From Marinilabiliales bacterium (GTDB lineage: Bacteria; Bacteroidota; Bacteroidia; Bacteroidales; F082): a stretch of DNA of 15,281 nt. A program made the position numbers and the translations under genes. The notes beneath the pieces were generated by a model. The model was given only the letters and a program-made list of their open reading frames with translations, was not told the origin of the DNA and did not search any database. This document shows, one piece after another, positions 1 to 7,478 of the stretch. The first letter of the stretch is position 1. Every line of letters starts with the position of its first letter. The stretch is taken from positions 1 to 15,281 of the forward strand of contig PKSW01000058.1 of assembly GCA_002869465.1 (NCBI GenBank). Direction: 5' to 3'.

Positions 1-1
1 A

Positions 2-238
2 ACTCCTAATCCATTTTCAGCTTCAACAACCATTTCTTATGAGCTTAGTCAGAATGCTGAGGTCCAACTTAGCATCCACAATAAACTTGGACAGCTTGTT
101 TATAAGTACTCAGAAGAGCAACAGCAGGGGGAGCAGCAGTTGCAATGGGATACGCAGGGTTTAGCAGAAGGAGTATACTACTATATACTGAAAGCAGGGA
201 ATGAGGTTAGCAATGGAAAAATGGTGAAGGTGAGGTAA
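2..238 (+). CDS. C-terminal end of a T9SS cargo protein (type A sorting domain), 5' truncated by window edge
   Basis: The first 78 codons in frame 2 are the C-terminus of a protein whose start lies before the window. They read as a type A sorting domain of the type IX secretion system: a TPNPF opening, a strand with YELSQNAEVQLSIHN, the LGQLVY turn, GLAEGVYYYIL, and the basic tail NGKMVKVR before TAA. In this family the domain directs export across the outer membrane and is removed by the sortase PorU. The passenger domain is not visible, so its function is unknown. A repeat core follows 48 bases after the stop, then a strong hairpin terminator. The tail residues recur in three gene-less places further on (near 7075, 8106 and 9075). 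Domain identity is certain enough to name; the parent protein is not. Confidence 0.9.
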   Translation, partial: TPNPFSASTTISYELSQNAEVQLSIHNKLGQLVYKYSEEQQQGEQQLQWDTQGLAEGVYYYILKAGNEVSNGKMVKVR

Positions 239-286
239 GTTACATATTCATCTGCTTATATGTAATTTGAATCAAAATCAATTCTT

Positions 287-319
287 CAAAAATTTAGATA
301 TTTTGTAAATTAGGGGAGC
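287..319 (+). repeat. Dispersed 33-base repeat core, copy R1
   Basis: The element opens CAAAAATTTAGATATTT and ends AAATTAGGGGAGC. It is nearly identical to the copy at 9126-9158 and related to those at 7221, 11271, 12788 and 15185. It lies between the stop codon of the sorting-domain gene and its terminator, so it would be in the 3' untranslated part of that mRNA. The 48 bases between stop and core are not conserved with the other copies, so the core itself is the conserved unit. Its function is unknown. Confidence 0.8.
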
Positions 320-328
320 CAGAAAATC

Positions 329-370
329 AGCCACTTACAGAGTTTCAAATGTAGGTGGCTTTTTTGTTTG
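329..370 (+). terminator. Rho-independent terminator after the sorting-domain gene
   Basis: AGCCACTTAC pairs with GTAGGTGGCT (ten pairs, one G-U) around a 12-base loop and is followed by a run of T. It matches the hairpin at 7255-7288, where the second pair changes from G-C to A-T on both sides, so the stem is conserved as structure. Confidence 0.85.
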
Positions 371-488
371 CATAACTTTTTTGATGATTTACATTCAGGG
401 GTGGTTAATTTGATCAATTATTGCAAGATAGAATTCTAATTTCTATTATTATTGAATATCATAATTATATTCCGCGCGAGTCAAAATG

Positions 489-1529
489 TTATGAGCTTTT
501 TTCTCTTCTCAATATTTTTACAATACGGTTATAAAAAATTTCAGCTAAGTTCCATTCATATCCATTAAAGTTGGTTGTATTATTAAATTGGATAACTACC
601 ATGTCCATATCTTTGTGATATTTAGCGATACTCTGGTAGCCAACAATAAGGCCTGTATGTTCGTACTCATAAATGGATGAATAGATTTCCTGCTCACCTT
701 CATTAAACACCGAACCATCGTTTAACGCCCTTAAGAATATGCCCACATCTTCTGCTGTCGCTAGCATTAAGCCTACATTATCATACTTAAAATCTTCATC
801 GTAGCCAACATAATAGCCACTCATCACATCGTCTATATTCACTTCACTAAGCGACCCGTAAGTGTTTTTCAGCCCAAGCGGTATTAAAATTTCCTCCTTG
901 ATATATTGTTGGTGGGGATAGCCCAGGGTTTTATCAATGAGGTCTTCAATCAACATATAATTGGTATTTGAATAACCATAATCTTCACCTGGTTCAAAGT
1001 CAGCTGGTAAATCCAGTGCGCACTCAAGTGTTTCTTGCCTGCTTTCCGGAGGTTTTGTCCAAAAATCAGGATGGTCTACAAAATTAGGAATGCCACTCCG
1101 GTGCTGCACCATCATTCGTAAGGTAATTTTATCAGCATTTTCAATTCTTCCCACAAGTTCCGGAAAGTAATCGGCGAGTGTTTTATCCAAGGACAAACGC
1201 CCTGCTTTTACTAATTTTGTGGTAGCAACAGCGATATACAGCTTGGTAATACTGGCAATTTTGAATATGGCTTGCGGGTAAGCAGGTATTTTAGTCTTTC
1301 GGTCGTGCCAGCCTGCAGCATAAAACTCCGGTGGCTTCCCTGCCTGGTCAACATAAACAATCATCCCATCAAACCCATAACCAATTGCTTCGTCTAGTTG
1401 TTCCTGAACTGTATCTGGAAGTGGAACTATCCACGCCTTTACCAATATCCATGGCACGAAGTACAAAGAGCCGATGCTTGCAAGAATAAATGCTATTCTG
1501 AGTATTCGTTTTATTTGTTTCTTAGTCAT
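489..1529 (-). CDS. Class C beta-lactamase-fold serine hydrolase, membrane-anchored
   Basis: The protein is a serine hydrolase of the beta-lactamase/D-alanyl-D-alanine carboxypeptidase family (PF00144). All three active-site motifs are present (numbered from the longer frame starting at 1568): SITK at 106-109 with the acylated serine, YSN at 199-201, and HTG at 304-306, which replaces the KTG box. An N-terminal hydrophobic stretch after MTKKQIKR acts as signal anchor, so the enzyme should sit in the periplasm. An ATG at 1568 would add 13 residues, but the promoter at 1585-1615 would leave it a leader of only about ten bases, and the 1529 start gives a normal signal sequence. I prefer 1529. 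The substrate cannot be predicted: members include esterases, peptidases and peptidoglycan enzymes. The gene has its own promoter. Confidence 0.85.
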   Translation of the reverse strand: MTKKQIKRILRIAFILASIGSLYFVPWILVKAWIVPLPDTVQEQLDEAIGYGFDGMIVYVDQAGKPPEFYAAGWHDRKTKIPAYPQAIFKIASITKLYIAVATTKLVKAGRLSLDKTLADYFPELVGRIENADKITLRMMVQHRSGIPNFVDHPDFWTKPPESRQETLECALDLPADFEPGEDYGYSNTNYMLIEDLIDKTLGYPHQQYIKEEILIPLGLKNTYGSLSEVNIDDVMSGYYVGYDEDFKYDNVGLMLATAEDVGIFLRALNDGSVFNEGEQEIYSSIYEYEHTGLIVGYQSIAKYHKDMDMVVIQFNNTTNFNGYEWNLAEIFYNRIVKILRREKSS

Positions 1530-1584
1530 GATGTCAAATTTATTTAATGCGTTTCTTTTTATTAACATTCTTATCTCTATCTGA

Positions 1585-1615
1585 CAAAAATATCATGTAG
1601 TGTCAGCCTTGTCAA
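1585..1615 (-). promoter_or_regulatory. Bacteroidota-type promoter for the serine hydrolase gene
   Basis: On the minus strand ACTTGACA is followed, 20 bases after the TTG, by TATTTTTG, an exact match to the -7 consensus TAnnTTTG. The spacing equals that of the promoter-like sites before 7479 and 13017. Transcription would begin near 1578, just before the gene ending at 489. Confidence 0.7.
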
Positions 1616-1622
1616 GTTATAC

Positions 1623-1853
1623 CTACCCAAAGGGCGAGCCAATGATGTGAAAGACAATATCAAAAGCAATATGTAATGCAATAGCCAGCAGCAATCCGCG
1701 TTTCCAAAAAATCCATCCAAATGTTGAACCTGTAATTAGATTTCCAATCATGGTTACTCCTATTGTGAAAAGTGTTAATTCCACAAAAAATTTTGACAGA
1801 GGAAGGTGAATTAGACCAAAAAACAGTTCTGTTTTAGTTTTTTTCTTTTTCAA
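1623..1853 (-). pseudogene. Remnant of a CPBP intramembrane metalloprotease (C-terminal part)
   Basis: About 76 codons are open up to a stop at 1623. FFGLIHLPLSKFF matches the second motif (FxxxH) of CPBP/ABI-type intramembrane proteases, and FGWIFWKRGLLLAIALHIAFD matches the third, with its conserved His-Ala-x-Phe-Asp. The first motif (EExxxR), needed for catalysis, and the first half to two thirds of the family's usual length are missing. No ATG is available: the only initiator is a TTG at 1853 and the frame is open only back to 1868. The fragment overlaps the 3' end of the DUF6624 gene, so a deletion probably joined the two. Two membrane segments remain. I treat it as a fragment; a short translated membrane peptide is not excluded. 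Confidence 0.65.
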
Positions 1854-2490
1854 ATTCTTCCGTCCTTTTTATTTGCTCTTCTATATGCCATTCAATTTCC
1901 AACCTGGTTTTTAAAAATTCAGCTATCGGTCCAAGTCCTATTTCTGCTCTTTTCTTATCAATATTCACCGGGTCATATATTGGCCATACATTGAAAGATT
2001 TTGTTTCAGGATAATACTTTATCTGTGTTCCATAAATTTGCAGGTCACCTCTTTCTGTTGCAATTCTATCTTCTGCCCTTCCCAAAAAACGTGGTTCTAA
2101 TTTTTCTTCTTTTACAGCTTGCCTCATCAATGGAAGATATTTTAATCGTATTGAATTATCTGAATGCTGAATGACATTGCATATAGTCAAATTGCCACGT
2201 TCTCCAATCATTTCTTTGGTTGGCCATCCATATTTATCAAGGATATATTTTATTTTCCTCTCATTAACAATGTGATTTTTCTGATAGATTTCCTGTTGTT
2301 CGTGAAACTGTTTTGAATCTGCGCCATAAATATTCATCAATGAGTCTCTTAATCTTATGGGTTCTTGTTCTGTGCGCTAAATTTTATCCAACACTGCTAT
2401 TAGATTTTCAGGAGTTTGATCCTTTTGTGGTTTGTTTATATTTTAACAAGCCATTATTAATCCTAAAATGCATATTAAAATAAATCTCAT
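1834..2490 (-). pseudogene. DUF6624-type lipoprotein gene with two in-frame stop codons
   Basis: The C-terminal 168 codons (from ATG at 2340) read as a DUF6624-like protein, with YGWPT, IQHSD and DRIATERGDLQIYGTQ. Upstream in the same frame, from ATG at 2490, is a lipoprotein signal peptide, MRFILICILGLIMAC. A TAA follows at once at 2445-2443. Reading continues with ENLIAVLDKI, a TAG at 2379-2377, then RTEQEPIRLRDSLMNIYG, which joins the conserved part without a frame change. The original gene therefore ran from 2490 to 1834 and has two nonsense mutations. A truncated protein without signal peptide could still start at 2340 or 2337. The family has no known function. The 3' end overlaps the CPBP remnant. 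Confidence 0.7.
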
Positions 2491-2624
2491 GTTTTTTTTA
2501 TTTTACTCATGATGATAGCTTCTAGAGGTTTGTTTCTTTATTTAATAAATCCTAATTATTTCATTACGGCTACTCTATCGAAAACCTGAGTGTGTCCATT
2601 AGTCAGACATTCATTAAGCTGAAA

Positions 2625-4178
2625 TTATTCAAGCATCTTTAGTTTCTCCGTAGCCCAGTTGTTTTCAGGTTTCATTGTTAGTGATTTTTGATACAACATG
2701 ATGGCAGAATCTGCATCCCCGCTTTTGGCATAGGCCTCTGCCATGTTATTATAAACCTGCCATGAATCAGGATAGGATTCGATATTTAATGCAAATATTT
2801 TTTTTGCATCTTCTGTTTTACCACCATCCAAATAAGCATATCCTATATCCTTTAAAAAACGCTCATCAAATGGCTGATAGTTGGGATACTGCTTTTTCTT
2901 TTCATGATATTCCCGAATAGCTTCTGTTACTCCTTTGTTAACAATTAGCTGATGAAAATCGTTAAAACGAATACAATCCGCTACATGCCACAAGTCGCCT
3001 TCATTGTAAAATTCCAGCGAATTACCGCAATGCACAATAATAATTTCTTTGTCGGGAATGACATAAATGTTTTGCCCAAGGTTACCATTTGCGAAAAACT
3101 GATAGCTTGAATCACATTCGGCATTGCCCCACCACTGGTAACTATAGTAGGTGTGATTACAATTGTCACCGCCAAGCCATTCAGGATAAATGTTGCGTGG
3201 AATGGATTTATCTTCCTTCGTCGATTTTTTAATCCAATCCTTCGAAATTATTTGTTTACCGTTCCAGTCGCCCTCTTTTAGATATAAACGCCCAAACCGG
3301 GCATAGTCAATTGCCCTGGCTATTAATCTGCTTGGCATGTATTCAAACCCCGATTCTTTGCTGTCGATAGAAAACAAAGCATCGTATTCCATTATCTGTG
3401 ACCACAATTTTTCTTCAAGATATTTTGAAACAGTTTTGCCTGTGCCTCTTTCGATTAATAAGCCCAAATAGCTGGTGTTGTAATTGCAATATTGAAAATT
3501 GCCTCCGGGCTCACCTGCAATTTCAACCTTTTCAAGCAGCAGTTTCCGAACATTTGGATGGTAGTACCCTATTGCCTCATCATGCCATGGAGCATGAATA
3601 TTGGTTCCTGGAAGGTAGCTGGTATTGTATGCAAGCCCGGAGCGCATTTCGAGCAGGTTTTTGATGGTGATATTTTCAAATCGCGTATTGCGCTCTTTGA
3701 GCTCCGGAATGTATTTTGTCATGGGATCGTCTACTCCCGAAATCAACCCGTCATCGATAGCCGCACCAATCATAAATGAAATAAACGATTTTGCCATCGA
3801 TTGCGAATGGAAATAAGAATCCCTGCTGAATCCATTAAAGTATTTCTCATATAAAATCGTATCCTTACGGATGAAAATCAAGGCTGTGGTTTGCGATTTT
3901 TCTGCCCATTCGTCAAATGTTTTAAAACCGGAACGCAACATCCTGTCCTGGAACAAATCTTCAACATATTTTTCATTTTGGTTTTCCTTGAACTGAAACG
4001 TGCTATCAGCGCCTTTTATAGTTCTGTTTTCGTAAAGTTGGTAATCATAAACGTCGGCCACATTCTGGGTGATCAAACGGTACACATATACCGGTGAAAA
4101 TTTAATGGATAAAACAACCAGAATAAGAACCGAAAGAATAACTAGTGTAAATACAATTATTTTAATCGTTTTTTTCAT
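2625..4178 (-). CDS. Serine hydrolase (beta-lactamase family) with C-terminal TPR repeats
   Basis: This is a PF00144-type serine hydrolase of about 517 residues. Numbered from an alternative ATG at 4220, it has an N-terminal membrane segment (about 19-38), the nucleophile motif SMAK at 141-144, YCN at 244-246 and a glycine-rich NGNLGQ at 378-383 in place of the usual KTG/HTG. A TPR-like tail (about 455-525) contains DIGYAYLDGGKTEDAKKIF and a second helix pair ending YQKSLTMKPEN. The active site should face the periplasm and the TPR may bind a partner. I prefer ATG 4178 (MKKTIKIIV), four bases after the stop of the DUF4386 gene; ATG 4220 would overlap that gene by 38 bases. Tight spacing suggests co-transcription. 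It differs enough from the hydrolase at 489-1529 to argue against recent duplication. Substrate unknown. Confidence 0.85.
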   Translation of the reverse strand: MKKTIKIIVFTLVILSVLILVVLSIKFSPVYVYRLITQNVADVYDYQLYENRTIKGADSTFQFKENQNEKYVEDLFQDRMLRSGFKTFDEWAEKSQTTALIFIRKDTILYEKYFNGFSRDSYFHSQSMAKSFISFMIGAAIDDGLISGVDDPMTKYIPELKERNTRFENITIKNLLEMRSGLAYNTSYLPGTNIHAPWHDEAIGYYHPNVRKLLLEKVEIAGEPGGNFQYCNYNTSYLGLLIERGTGKTVSKYLEEKLWSQIMEYDALFSIDSKESGFEYMPSRLIARAIDYARFGRLYLKEGDWNGKQIISKDWIKKSTKEDKSIPRNIYPEWLGGDNCNHTYYSYQWWGNAECDSSYQFFANGNLGQNIYVIPDKEIIIVHCGNSLEFYNEGDLWHVADCIRFNDFHQLIVNKGVTEAIREYHEKKKQYPNYQPFDERFLKDIGYAYLDGGKTEDAKKIFALNIESYPDSWQVYNNMAEAYAKSGDADSAIMLYQKSLTMKPENNWATEKLKMLE

Positions 4179-4182
4179 TTCC

Positions 4183-4881
4183 CTATGATTTGATTTTGGA
4201 AGGTGTTTTTCGGAATCCAAAATATATTAACCAGAAAGCAAGCAGGATTTCTGCAAGTGCCATTGGCAAGGCTAGAACATTCTCGATTGAGTTGAGTACA
4301 ATGGTGTCGAATAAACTCAACTGGATGGAAGTATTTAAAAACGTATAACTGATTCCTCCAAAATACAGTAAATAACCCAATAGCGAAGGCACTGATTTTG
4401 ATTTAACCGATAAATATCCCAATCCGATCAGATGGAATCCAAATACAATGAGGCCAACAGACCAAAGCTTTTCAAATTGTTCAATATGAAAGGCTGTTAC
4501 TGTTGCGTTAATTTTGTCTGACAAAGGGTAGTTTAAAGATAGTATAGGAATTATTTTAAAAAGCTGGATGATGGCAATCCCAAGTATCAGGGTATAAGCA
4601 ATTCTTATGATCGCTGTTATCATCGATATTCGCTTTGACGCACTGCTAAAGAAGAAAAACAATGCTACAGCTACGATTAAATCAGTAATAAAGACGATGC
4701 TCCAACCCGATAACTCTGCAAAAAATAATGATTTATTGGCGATCAGATTCTGTAAAGTAATTTCAGGAGCATCTGCTACCAGGTTACTGTGGGCATATCC
4801 AAAAGTGAAACCTGCGACAATGGCCATAATAAGCAGTGAAATACCTGCAATGATTCCTTGTTTTTTCTCTTTATTTTGCAT
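4183..4881 (-). CDS. DUF4386 family integral membrane protein
   Basis: The protein has 232 residues and about six hydrophobic segments (roughly 9-30, 53-77, 85-110, 130-155, 165-182 and 200-225). It matches my knowledge of DUF4386 proteins: a short basic N-terminus (MQNKEKKQGIIAGISLL), a FHLIGLGYLSVKSK-like loop and PSLLGYLLYFGGISY. The family is in the inner membrane and has no established function. The ATG at 4881 lies 65 bases after the reductase gene and the stop is 4 bases before the preferred start of the TPR hydrolase, so it is probably the middle gene of a three-gene operon. In other bacteria such proteins often sit in small stress or resistance loci, which says little about mechanism. 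Confidence 0.8.
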   Translation of the reverse strand: MQNKEKKQGIIAGISLLIMAIVAGFTFGYAHSNLVADAPEITLQNLIANKSLFFAELSGWSIVFITDLIVAVALFFFFSSASKRISMITAIIRIAYTLILGIAIIQLFKIIPILSLNYPLSDKINATVTAFHIEQFEKLWSVGLIVFGFHLIGLGYLSVKSKSVPSLLGYLLYFGGISYTFLNTSIQLSLFDTIVLNSIENVLALPMALAEILLAFWLIYFGFRKTPSKIKS

Positions 4882-4946
4882 TATTGGTGAATGTTTCGAA
4901 AAAATTTAATCATAAATCAAAATTGCTCGAAAAACCATTTAATTAC

Positions 4947-5921
4947 TTACTGAACCTTAATGACAACATTCCCCTTTTTATGCCCTTTATCGACATACCT
5001 GTGTGCTTCAACAATTTTCTCCATCGGATAAGTTTTGTCAATGACCGGTTTTATTTTACCTTCTTCCATCAGTTGTTTCAGTAAAACTAAGTCTTTGATT
5101 CTTTCAGCGGGGGGCCGCAATCCGGTGGCTGCAATCTTTGCCTTTTTTGAGCCGAAAATTGAAGTCCATAAAACATGAGGAAAGATTCCTAGCCCAATGC
5201 CAGATTCCAGGAATACTCCATTTTTGTTCAACACTTTTTTGGCTTTAGAAAAATTTGTTTTGCCTACTGCATCAAAAATAATATCGTAAGTCAAGCCGAG
5301 TTTTGTATAGTCCTCTTTCGTGTAGTCAATTACGTTTACAGCACCCAGGCTTTTAACCATTTCCAGGTTCGATGTGCTGCATACCCCGGTAACTTCTGCC
5401 CCGTAATACTTAGCAATTTGAACTGCTGCCGACCCTACACTACCTGAGGAACCATAAATAAGCACTTTCTGTCCACTTTGGATTATTCCTTTATCCCTCA
5501 AAAAAGGCAAAGCTGTTAAAAACCCATCCACGCTTGATGCGGCTTCTTCGTAATTCATATTATTGGGTTTTAGTACCAATACCCCGTCTTCAGGAACACA
5601 TAAATGTTCTGCATTGGCACCAAATTTTGGACCCGCAGTACCAAAAACTTTATCCCCCGTTTTAAATTTGGTTACCTCCTTGCCTACAGTTACAATTTCG
5701 CCTGCAAGTTCTTCTCCTAGCCTCATGATTTTGGGTTTGGTAAGGCCCACAAAAAGCCTGGTTGCAAGCGGCTTTCCCTGTCGAAACATGCATTCGGTAG
5801 CAGTTACTGTTGTGGCAAATATTTTAACCAAAACCTCATTTGCTTTGGGGACCGGTTTGTCTGCATTTATGAGTTGGAGAACTTCAGGACCTCCATATTT
5901 TCTATAATCTACTGCTTTCAT
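4947..5921 (-). CDS. Medium-chain NAD(P)-dependent reductase, quinone-oxidoreductase-like
   Basis: At 324 residues this is a full-length zinc-independent member of the medium-chain dehydrogenase/reductase superfamily. MKAVDYRKYGGPEVL opens the GroES-like domain, LGEELAGEIVTVGKEVTKFKTGDKV is the signature around 68-92, and GSSGSVG at 157-163 is the Rossmann nucleotide loop. The structural-zinc cysteine cluster is absent, which points to the quinone oxidoreductase/alkenal reductase branch rather than zinc alcohol dehydrogenases. It should be a soluble cytoplasmic enzyme reducing a quinone or an alpha,beta-unsaturated carbonyl; the true substrate cannot be read from sequence. It is the first gene of the probable operon with the DUF4386 and TPR-hydrolase genes, and a promoter-like box lies about 86 bases upstream. 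Confidence 0.9.
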   Translation of the reverse strand: MKAVDYRKYGGPEVLQLINADKPVPKANEVLVKIFATTVTATECMFRQGKPLATRLFVGLTKPKIMRLGEELAGEIVTVGKEVTKFKTGDKVFGTAGPKFGANAEHLCVPEDGVLVLKPNNMNYEEAASSVDGFLTALPFLRDKGIIQSGQKVLIYGSSGSVGSAAVQIAKYYGAEVTGVCSTSNLEMVKSLGAVNVIDYTKEDYTKLGLTYDIIFDAVGKTNFSKAKKVLNKNGVFLESGIGLGIFPHVLWTSIFGSKKAKIAATGLRPPAERIKDLVLLKQLMEEGKIKPVIDKTYPMEKIVEAHRYVDKGHKKGNVVIKVQ

Positions 5922-6006
5922 AAGTATTTAAATATTAGATCGTTATTTTGACTTTTAAATCTCTGATGTTCCTGCGGTTTTGTTTATATTACTTTTTATA
6001 AAGCTG

Positions 6007-6014
6007 CAAAAGTA
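6007..6014 (-). promoter_or_regulatory. Likely -7 promoter box for the reductase operon
   Basis: The minus strand reads TACTTTTG, an exact TAnnTTTG match, about 86 bases before the ATG at 5921. Twenty bases further upstream the -33 position reads TGG rather than TTG, so only the -7 box is well supported. Confidence 0.5.
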
Positions 6015-6127
6015 GCGGGAATATCCGGGGTCAGCCATTTAAACTGTTAGTCCATCAAACACCTTATCATTTTTATTCATTCCTCCATATTATCTGGTTT
6101 AACTATAGGTCAAAAGTTGATGGTTAA

Positions 6128-6754
6128 TCATGCCCTTTCAAACTGTTCAATATCTGTATCCGTTAAATACCGAACATTTTTAGTAATCTTTTCAATATCC
6201 CAGTTCCACCATTCTATTTTTAAAAGTCTTTCTATAATATTCTCTGTAAATCTTTTTTTGATTTCTTTAGCAGGATTACCGCCGACAATCGTATAAGGAT
6301 CAATATCTCTAACAACAATTGAGTTGGCCGCAATAATTGCGCCGTCTCCAATGTTTACGCCTGCCATTATTGTAGCGTTGTAACCGATCCAAACATCGTT
6401 ACCAATTTGGATATCTCCTTTATATGGATACTGTTTTCCATCCATAGCATGTTCCCACCCATGACCAAAAATGGCAAATGGAAAATTCGACAAAGCGCTT
6501 GTCAAATGATTCGCACCATTCATGATAAACTTTACATCTGAAGCAATCATACAGAACTTTCCAATGATAAGTTTATCACCGACAAATTCGAAATGATACT
6601 TTACATTTTTCTCAAAATTCTCTACGCTTTCAAAGTCATCATAGTAAGTGTAGTCGCCTACAATAATATTGGGATTTTTGATAATGTTTTTCAGGAAACA
6701 AAGCCGGTTGTAATTTTCAAGAGGGAATTTTAAATTCTTGTCTGGTGCAGCCAT
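6128..6754 (-). CDS. Vat/CatB-type hexapeptide acetyltransferase
   Basis: At 208 residues the protein closely resembles xenobiotic (streptogramin A/chloramphenicol) acetyltransferases of the left-handed beta-helix fold. The motifs are in order: IIVGDYTYYDD (30-40), YHFEFVGDKLIIGKFC, the NGANH box (79-83) whose His is the catalytic base in Vat enzymes, GDIQIGNDVWIGYNATIM, repeated hexapeptide turns, TIVGGNPAKEIKKRF (155-169) and WWNWD. It should be a cytoplasmic trimer transferring acetyl from acetyl-CoA to a hydroxyl group. Chromosomal homologues are common in Bacteroidota and often do not confer drug resistance, so I do not assign vat. It stands alone with its own promoter and has no clear terminator. 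Confidence 0.88.
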   Translation of the reverse strand: MAAPDKNLKFPLENYNRLCFLKNIIKNPNIIVGDYTYYDDFESVENFEKNVKYHFEFVGDKLIIGKFCMIASDVKFIMNGANHLTSALSNFPFAIFGHGWEHAMDGKQYPYKGDIQIGNDVWIGYNATIMAGVNIGDGAIIAANSIVVRDIDPYTIVGGNPAKEIKKRFTENIIERLLKIEWWNWDIEKITKNVRYLTDTDIEQFERA

Positions 6755-6840
6755 CTGGTTGATTTTGGTTATAATAGTTTGTCGATAATTGATGTATTAT
6801 TTACCTGTGGTTAATCTGGAATCGTTCTAAATAGTAATCG

Positions 6841-6869
6841 CAAAGATATAATTTTTGTCAAAAATCAAA
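6841..6869 (-). promoter_or_regulatory. Promoter for the acetyltransferase gene
   Basis: On the minus strand TTTG (6869-6866), 17 bases, then TATCTTTG (6848-6841), a full match to the Bacteroidota -7 consensus. The leader to ATG 6754 would be about 80 bases. Confidence 0.6.
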
Positions 6870-6949
6870 TTTTCATAAAGGGCTTAATAAACCTATTTGC
6901 ACTTAATATTAATACAATGTAGTTTTCATTGTAAAATAGATGGAGTACA

Positions 6950-6972
6950 TTCAGCTAAAGCTGAACTTTTCT
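6950..6972 (+). other. Small perfect hairpin in the gene-poor stretch 6870-7478
   Basis: TTCAGC, a TAAA loop and GCTGAA, followed by CTTTTCTTT. It could be a weak terminator, but no plus-strand gene precedes it. The rest of this gene-less stretch holds only the sorting-domain fossil, a degraded repeat, a terminator and a promoter, listed separately. Confidence 0.3.
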
Positions 6973-7009
6973 TTCCATGCTGTCCATTCCCAATAAAAAG
7001 CAAATATGC

Positions 7010-7075
7010 TCCATCAGCGAGCTAAAGCAAATTAATGATGCTATTGCCATTGGGAAGATGGTGAAGGTGAGGTAG
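7010..7075 (+). pseudogene. Fossil T9SS sorting-domain tail, copy V1
   Basis: In frame to a TAG at 7073-7075 the sequence reads SELKQINDAIAIGKMVKVR. It matches the end of the intact domain at 2-238 (ILKAGNEVSNGKMVKVR) in the LK, N and terminal GKMVKVR positions. Upstream, the frame has no recognisable sorting-domain strands and no plausible gene. It is best read as the last codons of a lost or deleted T9SS cargo gene. The repeat core and terminator follow at 7221-7288. Confidence 0.6.
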
Positions 7076-7220
7076 TGGTTCAAGCATCGTCAGGGAGTTA
7101 TATATGCATGTTCTCCCCATGCTATTTCTGCAATTCAGCCTCTTTTTCCTTATTATCAAGGTCTTTGAAGATTGGTTTCAGATCGTACGTAGATCAGCTT
7201 TAAGTCTGCTATGAATTGGT

Positions 7221-7254
7221 TCAAGTTTAACATCGTAAGGGTAGCAAGAAAATC
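7221..7254 (+). repeat. Degraded repeat core, copy R2
   Basis: TCAAGTTTAACATCG then TAAGGGTAGC resembles a shortened core. The bases after it (AAGAAAATC then the hairpin) match those after copy R1 almost exactly. Placement relies mainly on that flanking match. Confidence 0.5.
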
Positions 7255-7288
7255 AACCACTTACAGAGACATTTGTAGGTGGTTTTTT
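7255..7288 (+). terminator. Rho-independent terminator paired with repeat R2
   Basis: AACCACTTAC pairs with GTAGGTGGTT around a ten-base loop and is followed by six T. It is homologous to the hairpin at 329-370, with a compensating pair change. No intact plus-strand gene lies upstream; only the sorting-domain fossil does, so it appears to be left over from a lost gene. Confidence 0.8.
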
Positions 7289-7334
7289 ATTTGTTTATAC
7301 CCAGTAGCCAAGTTGCTCATCGTTTACTATCTCC

Positions 7335-7365
7335 TTGACATCCTCACTCATTATTCGTATCTTGC
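7335..7365 (+). promoter_or_regulatory. Promoter for the NTF2-like gene
   Basis: TTGACATCC, then after 20 bases from the TTG, TATCTTGC, close to TAnnTTTG. The site shares CTTGACATCC, eight bases, TATTCGTAT with the one at 12896-12922, spacing included. The leader to ATG 7479 would be about 110 bases. Confidence 0.55.
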
Positions 7366-7478
7366 AGTTCCCAGCTGAGCTATGTTTAATCTTAAAATTA
7401 ACTGCCCATGGAACAACCCTGCCAATACTGAAAATCAAACTTATTCTATAACTATTTATTAAACGAAATTTATTTGAA

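Noticed and set aside
454..472. Hairpin GAATAT/ATATTC as a terminator for the serine hydrolase ending at 489
   Set aside because: Six weak A/T-rich pairs and no T-run on the minus strand.
489..4220. The serine hydrolases and Vat-like enzyme as an antibiotic-resistance island
   Set aside because: Both hydrolases belong to a broad family with many non-lactamase members, Vat-like chromosomal enzymes often lack resistance activity, and no mobile-element genes are present.
2981..5907. Several open frames of 60-115 codons on either strand inside the hydrolase, DUF4386 and reductase genes
   Set aside because: They overlap well-supported genes, show no domain, signal peptide or promoter, and read as antisense or frame-shifted shadows.
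6052..6123. Inverted repeat CCATCAA ... TTGATGG as a terminator for the acetyltransferase gene
   Set aside because: The arms are only seven bases with about 58 bases between them, and there is no T-run in the right place.
7076..7220. Possible riboswitch or structured RNA between fossil V1 and repeat R2
   Set aside because: Only small hairpins (for example GCATG/CATGC) are visible, with no known aptamer pattern.
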